Source: a virus. From it: a stretch of DNA of 21,851 nucleotides. Under the pieces are notes generated by a model. It was not told the origin of the DNA and made no database searches. It worked only from the letters and a program-made list of their open reading frames with translations. Both the position numbers and the translations under genes were made by a program. How positions within the stretch are numbered: the first letter of the stretch is position 1; every line of letters starts with the position of its first letter. Positions 7,601 through 15,687 of this stretch are shown here, in pieces. The stretch covers positions 1 through 21,851 of IMG/VR virus record IMGVR_UViG_3300007541_000267; one strand, written 5' to 3'.

Positions 7601-10600
7601 AATACAAAAAGAAAAATGATGAACTCTACAAAACCAAACAAGCTATAGCACGGCTAGAAAAGGCCGGAGCTGACTATTCAAATGACTACGACGCTTATCT
7701 AAACAAGCGTGTCCGCCAAGAGAAAGAGCTGCAAGGCATAAAAGCACAGCAGCTGAAAATCGACGAAAATCTGCTCAAAGCACGCAGGGCTGCTCAGCTT
7801 CTGGTTGACGAGCAAAATCAAGTCAAAGATTTCCAAATTCTGTCTGAACGTCGTCTAGACTTAGAAAGCAAGATTAAGCAGGTTAGAGAAGACTTCACCA
7901 AAGAAGTCACCGATAAAGAGTTTCAGTCCCGAATCGATGTTCTTAGTACGGAACAACAGATTCGCCGCGAAATGATCGAACAAGAGAAAAGCGCTCTAGC
8001 CTCGCGCTTGCAACTCCTCAGTACCAATTCCAGTGATCAAGAGGCGAAAGGCCTCAACTATCTACAGAAGTACAAGATTGCACTACTTGATGCGGTTCAG
8101 TCAGAGGAGCAAAGGCGAACTGAGCTTCAGATTAAACAAGATCAGATGCGAAAAGCGATAGAAGACTACGCCTTCAAAATGGCACGCGAAAAAATCCGCC
8201 TGGAGAAAGAACTTGGAGGCTATCAGAAGCAAATGGAGCAGTACAAGAACAAGCAAACAGACATAAGAGTACAGAAAGAAGTCAACGCCGCACGGCAAAC
8301 TGCACTCCTACGCGGACCAAGCTACGAACCTATCAATACTGAGCAGCAGCAAGCTTTTGTCAACGCCTCCCAGCGTTATGGCATTGATCATCGCGACGCC
8401 TTCGCAATGCTCAACATCTTGGGCAAAGCCATGCTTCAGCTCTCCGGGGCGGAAACTCCAGATGTTGCCATCGGAAAACTGAAAGGTATGCTCGACGCCC
8501 GATCAGCGCGAGGCATGAATAACAGCATGGAACAGCTTGTCCAAGATTACATAACAGGACCACAAGTTAAGGATGTGAGCAAACTTGTAGGTTCACTACG
8601 TCAGTACGCAGTCAAAGCTTTCAACACAAGCCGCTGGCTCAGCCCCCGCGACACATCTCAGCTTGCCTCACCTGACCTCAACATCGACTACGCCAGCATG
8701 GAGCGGCGCATGACCGAGGCCGAAGCCGCGACCGTAGAAGCCACCAAGCGCTACCAAGCTGCTGTAGCTGCGGGGGACAAAGCGCGGCTTGAACAGCTGC
8801 GCAAGGAGATGCAGGATGCTTCAACGATTACTGACCTCAAGATCGACTACACATCCGAGCTTGAAAAAGCTTCCGAGAACCTCAAGAACACCGCGCTATC
8901 CGTCTCCAATCTCGGTGACTCAAGTCTAGTCCTCGAGACCGAACTCAACAAAGCGACGCAGACATTCCGAGCACGTCTCCGCGGCGTGCTAAGGGAAGCT
9001 CTACAGTCCGGTGCCGTAAAAGAGAGTGCGATCAACACTATTGCTAGTGGCAAAAGCGCTGCATTCGTCGATCAACTTCCGATTGACGCTGCGACTAAGA
9101 CGACAATTAAAGATATGCTCACTGCTTTTAACGCAGCTGTTGACCGTATTCGCCGGGTCGCGCCTCAAATCAACCAGCTTAATCAACTCAGCACTTTAAG
9201 CTCTTCTACTGAGCGTTCTTTTGGTCGCTCCGCCACGGAAGAGCGTATCCAAGCGCTACTCGCAGGTCCACTGGACGCATACCGAGACGTTGCACTCGGG
9301 CTGAACGCCCAAAATGGCTATTCTCTCAACAATGAGATCTCTAAAATACGTATCAACCAAGGCCTTGAGCAGATCCGAGTGCTGCAGTCGCTTCCTTTCA
9401 AGCTGACCGGGCAACAGCTCGAAGCATTCAACCAGGCTGTGGAGGGGTCGACTGCTCGTCAAATCGCTCAGGCTCAAGCACTCGATGCCGTAAACACGGC
9501 CGTCTCCAACTTCACGGCCCGCGCTGCGCTTGCCGAAAAGAGCTCAGGCATCCTGGCCAGTGCCTACAAAAATCTGGCTGCGGATGCATTGAAAGGAGGC
9601 ACAAGCCTCAAAGACGCCATCCAGACGTTCACCGACAACGTCAGCTCAAACTTCGTTGACCTCTTCCTCGAGTACGCGATGAAGCCCATCGAGGATCAGC
9701 TCAGAGGCACATTCAGCAAGCTTTTCGGTGTCGAAGATGCACAGAAAGAAGCAGCCAAGCGCCTCCAGGAATCCGCCAGTGCGCTGAACGATGCCGCCGC
9801 TGCTCTCAAAAACAGCGCCACCGTTCCAGGCGGCCAAGGCGGCCCCGACCTCCCACAAGACTTACTGAATCAACGTGCCATCGCCCCTGCTCAGATGACA
9901 ATGGCCAATATCCAAGCAATGCCAGTTGAAAGCTTGGACTTCGTTCTGGAAGATGCCTTCAAGGGCTTCGGCGACACCTTCCTCGCCTTCGGGGAGGACA
10001 CCAAGAAAGCAGGCGAGGCCGGCAAGCAAGGCTTCGGCAAATTCCTCGGCGCCATGACCGGCGTCGCCACCGGCGCCCTGGCCATCACCGGCGCCATCCA
10101 GGCGATGCAGGACTCGAACAACGGCACCTACGGCACCTTGATGGGCATCGCCGGCATTCTCGGCGGCCTGGGCGCCATCACCGGTGGCTTCGCCGCTCTC
10201 GGGAAACGCGCCGCTGGCGGCCCTGTTAACGCCCGCAACCCCTACGTGGTGGGCGAGATCGGACCTGAGCTGTTCGTACCCGATACGAACGGCACGATCA
10301 TCCCGAATAACAGGTTGACCGAGAATCGGATGTACCTAGAGCAGATGAACAGCGGGTCCACCGGCTCCCCCCTTGAGATGGGAGCGGAGGCGGACGGAGG
10401 GATGGCCGCAGCGACGCGTGCTGCAATTAGGGAAAGCAGTCGCCTGCAAGAAACAAGATTACAAGTCTTCAGTCAGCAACAAGCGATGGAACGTCGCTAC
10501 GAACGCGAGCGGATAGAAAACATGAGTGCAGCACCGGGAGAGCTGAACATTAAATACGAGTCACAGGTCATCAACAATGTCGAATACGTAACCAAGGATC

Positions 10601-10704
10601 AAGCCGAGCGTATGGCGGCACAGTCTGCAATCCGTGGGCGCGAACTTGCTCTAAGCTCATTGCAGAACAGCGTCAAGACTCGTAAGCAAGTGGGGATGGC
10701 TTGA
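4657..10704 (+). CDS. Tail tape measure protein
   Basis: At 2015 residues this is by far the largest gene, and it directly follows the chaperones. GGAG at 4647-4650 lies 6 nt before the ATG. Visible parts in order: helical, polar N-terminus (residues 3-68); a hydrophobic segment near 215-247 (GVQLLVGPLAAAWSAAF); a helical stretch near 738-820; a strongly hydrophobic segment at 886-912 (ALINIGFTALSLGIAAGISW); a long K/E/Q-rich coiled coil near 960-1218; a second helical half; a Gly/Ala-rich hydrophobic region near 1791-1850; and a conserved ending, GGPVNARNPYVVGEIGPELF, near 1853-1872. The ending is typical of tape measure C-termini. The protein sets tail length; at about 1.5 angstroms per helical residue this would suggest a tail near 300 nm, an estimate only. 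No peptidase or lysozyme motif was recognised. Base composition changes abruptly several times along the gene. Confidence 0.93.
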   Translation: MAGQEYRVRITAETKSATDKIDSVQNSLNNLTDKAHNIKLNMDANAVRDSARHAEDIAKNLKASKASIQEASGFSIVSGDSLSRATALASTFYGIRKDIGGINADLGKATQKTNLSEFMRTNQFLDRVLENSRSRTREIVETYKNIRELPGTGEVLGPVENFARVKAWETYGDQIAGATVQAAKDSVVASAQKTKDFFYGDIVKEFNVGLNTTIDNLARIGLAIQGVQLLVGPLAAAWSAAFDAIIGQNIRLEQTILSTQTTLASTGRVIDQATGFELTDPLQKIQALEGGVRQAIDNIRIRSLDLAGVTSQQIIEIFGVVATSISQVNGTLKDAEDLAISFTAALGTLGIPFFQARQEIGSILGGYITEDSLLAKRLQISNQDIAKAKSSVDGVVGYLQKKLETAVAGQAIQARGFAGVTSNIQEIFEVLAQNIGAPLLEPLVGGLTVIYETLKRVQGVVTEVGKFLSTTIASTITGIANIFKSTRLAEGARKLLDSIAAPYKQLAFAIELGLGGKGQNLLQQWLNGTAKIPPVMEGIVNALRSFGNFLKLQLELITQPIQQLIDQTRDLAGGGAGIAQRVARIASIPFGNFIEFTQTFTMGWDTITTTIAEATRVLAKFVVTLGKLKITEFTAQIRAAAAVFEVFGSVLLGRLNLAISFFDTFANVAGSELAKFTVSLLAINKLINQTDFFGIKGIAIWAVQTRQIFGQLIGDAKLFVKGFKDAGNISGFTDNVAASYSKLFSLQAQSKNPVIANQAQIAATEQAIKGLNTQMAAQGVGAAKMAEYSKELTTAQQRLVELRKTQESFTRAQRATAGVQMLFGGGKEIEAAREAARQASVLASGAATARGLEGALEALRIKLGMTKEEFRSLGGAAKAAGKSIQTFITTTALINIGFTALSLGIAAGISWWQQYEERVKAARLETMKMASVNKILNSGWSSTIQAAEGGDVASQLKLDNLRSEAQAAISIQQDKQAKLAEQYKKKNDELYKTKQAIARLEKAGADYSNDYDAYLNKRVRQEKELQGIKAQQLKIDENLLKARRAAQLLVDEQNQVKDFQILSERRLDLESKIKQVREDFTKEVTDKEFQSRIDVLSTEQQIRREMIEQEKSALASRLQLLSTNSSDQEAKGLNYLQKYKIALLDAVQSEEQRRTELQIKQDQMRKAIEDYAFKMAREKIRLEKELGGYQKQMEQYKNKQTDIRVQKEVNAARQTALLRGPSYEPINTEQQQAFVNASQRYGIDHRDAFAMLNILGKAMLQLSGAETPDVAIGKLKGMLDARSARGMNNSMEQLVQDYITGPQVKDVSKLVGSLRQYAVKAFNTSRWLSPRDTSQLASPDLNIDYASMERRMTEAEAATVEATKRYQAAVAAGDKARLEQLRKEMQDASTITDLKIDYTSELEKASENLKNTALSVSNLGDSSLVLETELNKATQTFRARLRGVLREALQSGAVKESAINTIASGKSAAFVDQLPIDAATKTTIKDMLTAFNAAVDRIRRVAPQINQLNQLSTLSSSTERSFGRSATEERIQALLAGPLDAYRDVALGLNAQNGYSLNNEISKIRINQGLEQIRVLQSLPFKLTGQQLEAFNQAVEGSTARQIAQAQALDAVNTAVSNFTARAALAEKSSGILASAYKNLAADALKGGTSLKDAIQTFTDNVSSNFVDLFLEYAMKPIEDQLRGTFSKLFGVEDAQKEAAKRLQESASALNDAAAALKNSATVPGGQGGPDLPQDLLNQRAIAPAQMTMANIQAMPVESLDFVLEDAFKGFGDTFLAFGEDTKKAGEAGKQGFGKFLGAMTGVATGALAITGAIQAMQDSNNGTYGTLMGIAGILGGLGAITGGFAALGKRAAGGPVNARNPYVVGEIGPELFVPDTNGTIIPNNRLTENRMYLEQMNSGSTGSPLEMGAEADGGMAAATRAAIRESSRLQETRLQVFSQQQAMERRYERERIENMSAAPGELNIKYESQVINNVEYVTKDQAERMAAQSAIRGRELALSSLQNSVKTRKQVGMA

Positions 10705-11153
10705 TGTCAGTCGCAACGGTCAACTACTTGCAATTTCGCAACCGCGTGACATTCGCTGCCGCGAGCCCGTTGTGGCAAAACTTTTACGTTGATCGCGCCT
10801 CTGACTTTCTGCCTTTTGGCTATGGGCAGGGTGGCGGGCAAACAGCAGGTGACCGCTCACAGGGCAGCCTTGTAACGCCCGTCAACGCCATCTCTTTGAA
10901 TTACGCCAAGGAAGCAGCAGATAACCGCTATATCGCAGAAGTCATCACCCGCGAGATCAATATCAGTTCACTTACCGAGGCCGGCACGATCTCACGCGAA
11001 CTCTGGGTCGTTGGCAGTTTCAGCCATGACCAAGAGATGCTGACCTTCACGCTGCGCGGTCCGGGCGACGCGACCCGCCAAGGCCCTGGGCGCTTCCTGT
11101 CACGCTCGCTTGTGGGCAGCGTTCCAAGCTCCGGTACTTTGGTGATCTCATGA
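10704..11153 (+). CDS. Minor tail protein, lambda gpL/gpM-like position
   Basis: This 149-residue protein follows the tape measure gene with a TGATG overlap and a GGGGA ribosome binding site at 10692-10696. The N-terminus is aromatic (NYLQFRNRVTFAAASPLWQN); the second half is more conserved in style, with YIAEVITREINISSLTEAGT, ELWVVGSFSHDQEMLTFTLR and a final RFLSRSLVG. It has no membrane segment. The position between tape measure and NlpC/P60 protein is that of lambda M and L, which build the tail tip complex. I recall similar proteins in cyanobacterial phages labelled only as tail proteins. A TTG at 10701 in the same frame is less likely than the ATG. The L/M comparison is by gene order rather than by a firm sequence match. 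Confidence 0.65.
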   Translation: MSVATVNYLQFRNRVTFAAASPLWQNFYVDRASDFLPFGYGQGGGQTAGDRSQGSLVTPVNAISLNYAKEAADNRYIAEVITREINISSLTEAGTISRELWVVGSFSHDQEMLTFTLRGPGDATRQGPGRFLSRSLVGSVPSSGTLVIS

Positions 11154-11527
11154 ACTGGCACCGCTGGCTAGGTAAACCACATGTCACCGGCGCTGATCCG
11201 GCGACTGACGACGGTTGCGACTGCCTAATCATGGTGACACGAATTCGAGAGCACCTTGGCTTGGCGGCGCCATCCTCAGCCCATATCGCAAACATGATCG
11301 CCTTGGCTAAGGCAGAAGCCTACCGAGACATCGCTCAGTACATCCGCCCCAACTTGATCAAGCTTGATTCGCCACATGACGGCGCATTTACAGTGTTTGC
11401 GACACCCGATCAAATTGGAGCCGCAGTCTTAATCGACAGCGGTTTACTGCACGTCAGCCACAAGCGAGGCGTGCGGTGGATACCGGCCAACATGCTCCGC
11501 AGCTTCGACTGGTACGACTGGAAATGA
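11150..11527 (+). CDS. NlpC/P60 family tail-tip peptidase, gpK-like
   Basis: This 125-residue protein overlaps its neighbours at both ends (ATGA at 11150 and 11524). It has the NlpC/P60 pattern: an early Asp-Cys pair (GCDCLIM, candidate catalytic Cys25) and, later, IDSGLLHVSHKRGVRWIP, with candidate catalytic His101, followed by the aromatic ending SFDWYDW. In lambda-type phages gpK carries this domain next to the hub gene and is thought to act at the tail tip, possibly cutting cell-wall peptides at infection. The protein is the bare catalytic domain, without the extra Mov34/JAB-type N-terminal part seen in lambda gpK. The third residue of the catalytic triad cannot be fixed by eye. The usual gpI gene is missing between this gene and the hub gene. 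Confidence 0.75.
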   Translation: MNWHRWLGKPHVTGADPATDDGCDCLIMVTRIREHLGLAAPSSAHIANMIALAKAEAYRDIAQYIRPNLIKLDSPHDGAFTVFATPDQIGAAVLIDSGLLHVSHKRGVRWIPANMLRSFDWYDWK

Positions 11528-14500
11528 GCCTTCTACCGCAGGACCGCTACATCGCAGAACTCCTCGGGCTAACCGAGGACGAAATGAGTTGGTACAAGGC
11601 AGAGGTGCAGCGCCGCGCGATGGAAGGCCCAAAGCCGGCAGTGATAGCTGGAACGGAAACACTTGCGATTATTAGCCTCGTACTGACCGTACTAAGTGTT
11701 GGTTTAACAGTTGTCGCTAGCTTCTTAGTCCCAAAACCACCACAACCAACTGAACGTGGCAGGCTTACCACTCGTCAACGGCAAGGCGACACCTTGCAGG
11801 TGCCGTCAGCATTTGCACCAACATACGGCTTCGAGGCTGTCCAGGATATTGCCCCGCTCGGCGACCCGATCCCGCTGATCTACACGAAGCGTGAATTCAT
11901 CAATGGGCAGTGGTACGGCGGCACCCGCGTCAACACCCCGCTGCTGTGGAGCCAGATCTGGTCCCTAGGTGGCAACCAAATGCTTCGCGCAGTGTTCTTG
12001 GTCTCCGAGGGCGAGATCGAAAGCATTCACCCTCAGTCTTTCGCCATTGGCAACAACACCCTTGGCGCTTATTCGTTTGAGGGCAGCTCACAGCGCATCG
12101 CGATCTACAGCGTGCCCAACGGTGGCCGGATGGCAATCGGCAACTACCTATCAGGATCCACTACGGATCTCGGTGCAGGCGGCGGTTACGGACCTGACAT
12201 CTTCCGTGCTGACATTGGTTCCAACGACTTCCAGCCGGTCTTCTGCGGCGCCTACAAACCGAGCACGTCCACGTCGTTCGGCCTCTATGCACCCATGGCC
12301 AACGGGCTCGGGTACAGGATCAACCCACGCATCAGGCCGCTGCGCACCTTGCAAGTTGTCAGCAATTCCTACGAGGCCGACGATGACGCGCAAGCAACCG
12401 CAGAAGCGTGGAAATACAAATACTGCTACAGCAGTAAATCTGGCATTATTGCCACATCCAAGGGCAGTACGCCACGCACTTTGATCGACCTCGAAGTGGG
12501 TGATACGTTCACCTACATGCTGAGCTCTAAGAGTGATGCACTCTTCGCTGGCTTAAAAAACCCTGCTATCAAAGTAGGTTCTGTCAACAGCGACAACAAA
12601 GTCGGATCGCAAGATGGCGAAGAAACTCTGGTTGCAGTTGGTCAATCTGTGGCAGGCCGACAGAAGCAATACGACTCCAACCTCCGTGAGGGTGAGCTGT
12701 ATAAAGTCGGTTCTTGCCTTGCCATTCTTACATCACGCGATCCGTTGTTTGTCAGCGAGATTGATTATTACCCGGACGTCAATAATGAAGCCGGCCCCGT
12801 ATCACTTGATCCAGATGTAATCGCCTCGCGAGGTCGCACTGCGTACTACTTTTTCAAGGTTGTGCGGGCTGGTACAATCGGTATTGCGGGCGCTGACATT
12901 ACTGACACGCGATTCTTCGATAACCCCAACTCACGCTTCATCTACCCAGCAGAGAGTGCAGCGTTCAATGCCTCCAAGCCATGGGAATTCCAGACGCCAG
13001 GGCTTGACTATGCGGCAGGCGAAATTGGTGAGCGTTACTACACTGCATCATCGTTCCCACAGCTTTATCGCTGCGCCCTTGGAAGCGTTCGCCTGAATCG
13101 TCCGACGCGCTATTTCGAGATTGGTATTCGCAGCACAGTCGCCATGCAAGTGCAAGGGCTGTGCAACTTTGGCGATGTCCCATCGGAAACGCCCACATTT
13201 GACCGTGGCGTTGTCAGTGTGGTCACGCGCACTGCTGGCCCTACGACAGGATTGGTCAACGGCACGTATGTTGCCCAGCGCGATATTGGAGATGGCACTG
13301 GCTTTGAATACACTATTGTCGTAAGCGGGAATGCAATTACGTCTGAAACAATTACCGAATCTGGCATTAACTATGACACTGGAGCCACATTCGGCATCAA
13401 CATTCCAAACACTGGTGGTGGCACCAGCGCTCTTTCTTATCGCATTGACGAAGTAGTAAGTGTACAATCGGGCACGCAGCTCACGTCAGGCTACGAAGCA
13501 ATCAACTGGAAGTCTGCCGACGCCTTAGACGGCGAGCCCGTAGAAAGCAAGCTCACCAATACTATTTTCAGCTCTGGCACTGTCACATCGCCAGAAAAAC
13601 GTTACAGCTTCTTCCGTGTATCCCTTCGCTCGGATGTTTCTGACGAGTCGGCATTTGTTGGCACAAGCAATGTCATATTCTGCGTGGGCAGCGCTAAGGA
13701 AGTGCCCGCGTTCAACTATCTGCGCTTTGCGATGGACGGCGACGCCACATGGGAAGTGCGGGTGGAGCCAATTTCCAGTTGGGAGCTACGCAATCAGATC
13801 TTTCAGGTGTTCCTGCTTGACGCGAGTGAATCACCTTCGATCCTGCAAACTCGCTTGCGGTTTGCCTTCGGCAGCATCTGGGCCAAGGGTTATTTCTTGG
13901 ATACACGCGACTTCGACAACCTGTTTGACATGCAAGGCTTGCGGCCTCAGCAGGAAATTGGCATCAGTTGGACCGAGGGCGTGTATAGCAGCCCCACAGA
14001 CGGTACATACATTGATCGCTACGCCCGTGCCGCAGAATTCTTCGTCTACGACGAGATCTCGACAAGCTGTGGTTCCGCACCCGAGCACGAGATTACCTAC
14101 GTCAACGTCATGCAGCCCAATGCAACGGCGCCGCAATATGACAACCTCTGCTTAATCGGAATGAATGTGCGTGCCACGCAAGAGTGGTCGCAGTTCTCGC
14201 AGCTATCCGCGTATGTCACGGCTGGCATCAAGGTTGATCGCTTCTCGGGTGTCAACGAAGCCACGCATCTATTCCCGGAAATACTCTATGACTTCATGTT
14301 GAACACTCGCTACGGTCTCGGTAATGAAATCAGTCCAGAGCAGATTGATGTTGCATCGTTCGCTGCTGCCGCCCAGTTCTGCTACGACAATCGCTTTTTT
14401 TACGTAGGTCCCAAGCTGACCAACGTCAACTGGCGCCAGTGGGCAGCGGACATCGCAGCCACGCACTGCCTTTTGCTGATCGAGCGCGGCGGCGTTTTCT

Positions 14501-15270
14501 ATCTGGAGCAGGCCATTCCAGAGAGGCCCGAGATCAAGGGCATGTTCACTGCCGGCAACTGCACCAGCATGGAGCTGGTCATGGCCGAAGCGGAACAGCG
14601 TCAGCCGTTCTCGGTGAGTGTGAAGTTCCGCTCGGAGCGCTACGGCGGCGCTGTGCCCTCCGAGAGTTCCGACCCTGCCTACGGTTTGTTCCCCGAGCCT
14701 CAAGAGCTCCTGATTCGTCATGCGCAGTGGGGTGAAGGCCCAATCGAGAGCATCGATCTCTCCGACTACTGCACTAGTGACAACCACGCTGTCAAAGCCA
14801 CCCGCTACATCATTGGAGCCCGCCGCCTCAGTGATCACACAGTCAAGATCCAGACCACCTACGAGGCGTTGACTAGCTCTCTCGCACCTGGCGACTTCAT
14901 CAAAGTTGCGCTGGACTACACGCACTACAACCAATTCGTCAATGGCGCCGTCACCGGCGACGGCAAGCTTGTGTCGTCCACCCCGATGTCCGACGGCAGC
15001 TACACCGTGCTGTACTGGACAGGCGAACAAGCCGCCGAGGTCGTGGAAGGCCAGCTGCAGGTCACCGGCGACGGCACAAGCGCATCTCCTGCCGGCATTG
15101 TCTTCACGGTGAAGACCTCCGAGATCGTCACGCGCACGTACCGCATCGACTCCATCACGCCCTCCGAGGACGGCTACCAAATTGAAGCAGTGCATACTCC
15201 TCTGCTAGAGGATGGCACGCTGCAGCTCTACGCTGAGTGGAGTGATCCTTCCTATTGGGTGACAGTCTGA
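11524..15270 (+). CDS. J-like tail hub / host specificity protein
   Basis: The 1248-residue product starts at ATG 11524, overlapping the peptidase stop. Residues 48-69 form a hydrophobic helix (LAIISLVLTVLSVGLTVVAS) after a short polar N-terminus, as in many J-like proteins. Next comes a conserved block around residues 120-160 (TKREFINGQWYGGTRVNTPL, SQIWSLGGNQMLRAVFLV). A beta-rich domain is interrupted near residues 560-650 by a Gly/Thr-rich module. Residues about 905-1000 hold hub-like elements (LYDFMLNTRYGLGNEI and a segment with LLLIERGGVFYLEQA), followed by beta domains to the C-terminus. J-like proteins form the central hub below the tube and bind the receptor. Position after the NlpC/P60 gene supports this. 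Receptor contact by the inserted module is inferred. Confidence 0.82.
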   Translation: MSLLPQDRYIAELLGLTEDEMSWYKAEVQRRAMEGPKPAVIAGTETLAIISLVLTVLSVGLTVVASFLVPKPPQPTERGRLTTRQRQGDTLQVPSAFAPTYGFEAVQDIAPLGDPIPLIYTKREFINGQWYGGTRVNTPLLWSQIWSLGGNQMLRAVFLVSEGEIESIHPQSFAIGNNTLGAYSFEGSSQRIAIYSVPNGGRMAIGNYLSGSTTDLGAGGGYGPDIFRADIGSNDFQPVFCGAYKPSTSTSFGLYAPMANGLGYRINPRIRPLRTLQVVSNSYEADDDAQATAEAWKYKYCYSSKSGIIATSKGSTPRTLIDLEVGDTFTYMLSSKSDALFAGLKNPAIKVGSVNSDNKVGSQDGEETLVAVGQSVAGRQKQYDSNLREGELYKVGSCLAILTSRDPLFVSEIDYYPDVNNEAGPVSLDPDVIASRGRTAYYFFKVVRAGTIGIAGADITDTRFFDNPNSRFIYPAESAAFNASKPWEFQTPGLDYAAGEIGERYYTASSFPQLYRCALGSVRLNRPTRYFEIGIRSTVAMQVQGLCNFGDVPSETPTFDRGVVSVVTRTAGPTTGLVNGTYVAQRDIGDGTGFEYTIVVSGNAITSETITESGINYDTGATFGINIPNTGGGTSALSYRIDEVVSVQSGTQLTSGYEAINWKSADALDGEPVESKLTNTIFSSGTVTSPEKRYSFFRVSLRSDVSDESAFVGTSNVIFCVGSAKEVPAFNYLRFAMDGDATWEVRVEPISSWELRNQIFQVFLLDASESPSILQTRLRFAFGSIWAKGYFLDTRDFDNLFDMQGLRPQQEIGISWTEGVYSSPTDGTYIDRYARAAEFFVYDEISTSCGSAPEHEITYVNVMQPNATAPQYDNLCLIGMNVRATQEWSQFSQLSAYVTAGIKVDRFSGVNEATHLFPEILYDFMLNTRYGLGNEISPEQIDVASFAAAAQFCYDNRFFYVGPKLTNVNWRQWAADIAATHCLLLIERGGVFYLEQAIPERPEIKGMFTAGNCTSMELVMAEAEQRQPFSVSVKFRSERYGGAVPSESSDPAYGLFPEPQELLIRHAQWGEGPIESIDLSDYCTSDNHAVKATRYIIGARRLSDHTVKIQTTYEALTSSLAPGDFIKVALDYTHYNQFVNGAVTGDGKLVSSTPMSDGSYTVLYWTGEQAAEVVEGQLQVTGDGTSASPAGIVFTVKTSEIVTRTYRIDSITPSEDGYQIEAVHTPLLEDGTLQLYAEWSDPSYWVTV

Positions 15271-15659
15271 TGGCGAGTCTTCCAGCACTAACGCCTACGG
15301 CAATGTCTTTCACAGCACCTGAGTTCCCGGTGAAAGCAAACACGTCACTCAGTGGTGTCGTATCCCGCCGTTTGTTCGGCAACCGAGGTTCGCGTGCGAC
15401 GCTAAGCCTTAGCTACGACAACATTACAGATACAAACGCCGCTGAATTTATAGCTAGTTGGACTGCCTCGAAAGGGCAAACTAATGAAATAACGATACCC
15501 ACAGAAACCTTTGCTGGTGCCGACTCAGATCTCGTTGCTTACCTTGAAGCTGGCGGTGATGATCTTAATTGGCACTTCGCTGAACCACCGCAGGTTGCAC
15601 GTGTCGTGCCCGGCATCAGCAGCGTCCGCGTCTCCTTAGAAGCCACCCGCGACGCCTAG
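15270..15659 (+). CDS. Tail-tip associated protein, unknown function
   Basis: This 129-residue protein starts at ATG 15270, sharing bases with the hub gene stop (TGATG). It begins with MSFTAPEFPVKANTSLSGVV, followed by RRLFGNRGSRATLSLSYDNI and a short helix (TNAAEFIASWTASKGQ), and ends with a WHFAEPPQVARVVPGISSVR strand segment. I recall similar short proteins in cyanobacterial phage tail clusters, annotated only as hypothetical or tail proteins. The combination of two beta sheets with one helix would fit a tail-tube or baseplate-type fold, but no named family was matched. The tight coupling to the hub gene suggests it is part of the tail tip. It ends just before a hairpin that covers the next ribosome binding site. 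Confidence 0.65.
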   Translation: MASLPALTPTAMSFTAPEFPVKANTSLSGVVSRRLFGNRGSRATLSLSYDNITDTNAAEFIASWTASKGQTNEITIPTETFAGADSDLVAYLEAGGDDLNWHFAEPPQVARVVPGISSVRVSLEATRDA

Positions 15660-15679
15660 CTAAGCTGACAACAGCTTGG
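15660..15679 (+). promoter_or_regulatory. Hairpin covering the ribosome binding site of the next gene
   Basis: Right after the stop codon at 15657-15659, bases 15660-15667 (CTAAGCTG) pair with 15672-15679 (CAGCTTGG) around the loop ACAA, giving 8 bp with one G-U wobble. The last two paired bases are the first two of the GGAG ribosome binding site at 15678-15681. There is no T-run, so it is not a terminator. A ribosome ending the upstream gene would open it, which suggests translational coupling. Function is inferred from pairing only. Confidence 0.55.
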
Positions 15680-15681
15680 AG
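15678..15681 (+). promoter_or_regulatory. Ribosome binding site deciding the TTG start at 15688
   Basis: GGAG is followed by a 6-nt spacer and TTG at 15688, which opens a protein beginning MAVLTGKNGALQWNG. An earlier in-frame TTG at 15676 lies inside the hairpin and overlaps this binding site, so the later TTG is preferred. Confidence 0.6.
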
Positions 15682-15687
15682 CGAGTC

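Noticed and set aside
14269-15195. Long open frame on the minus strand (308 codons)
   Set aside because: It lies wholly opposite the conserved end of the hub gene and shows no motif or ribosome binding site.
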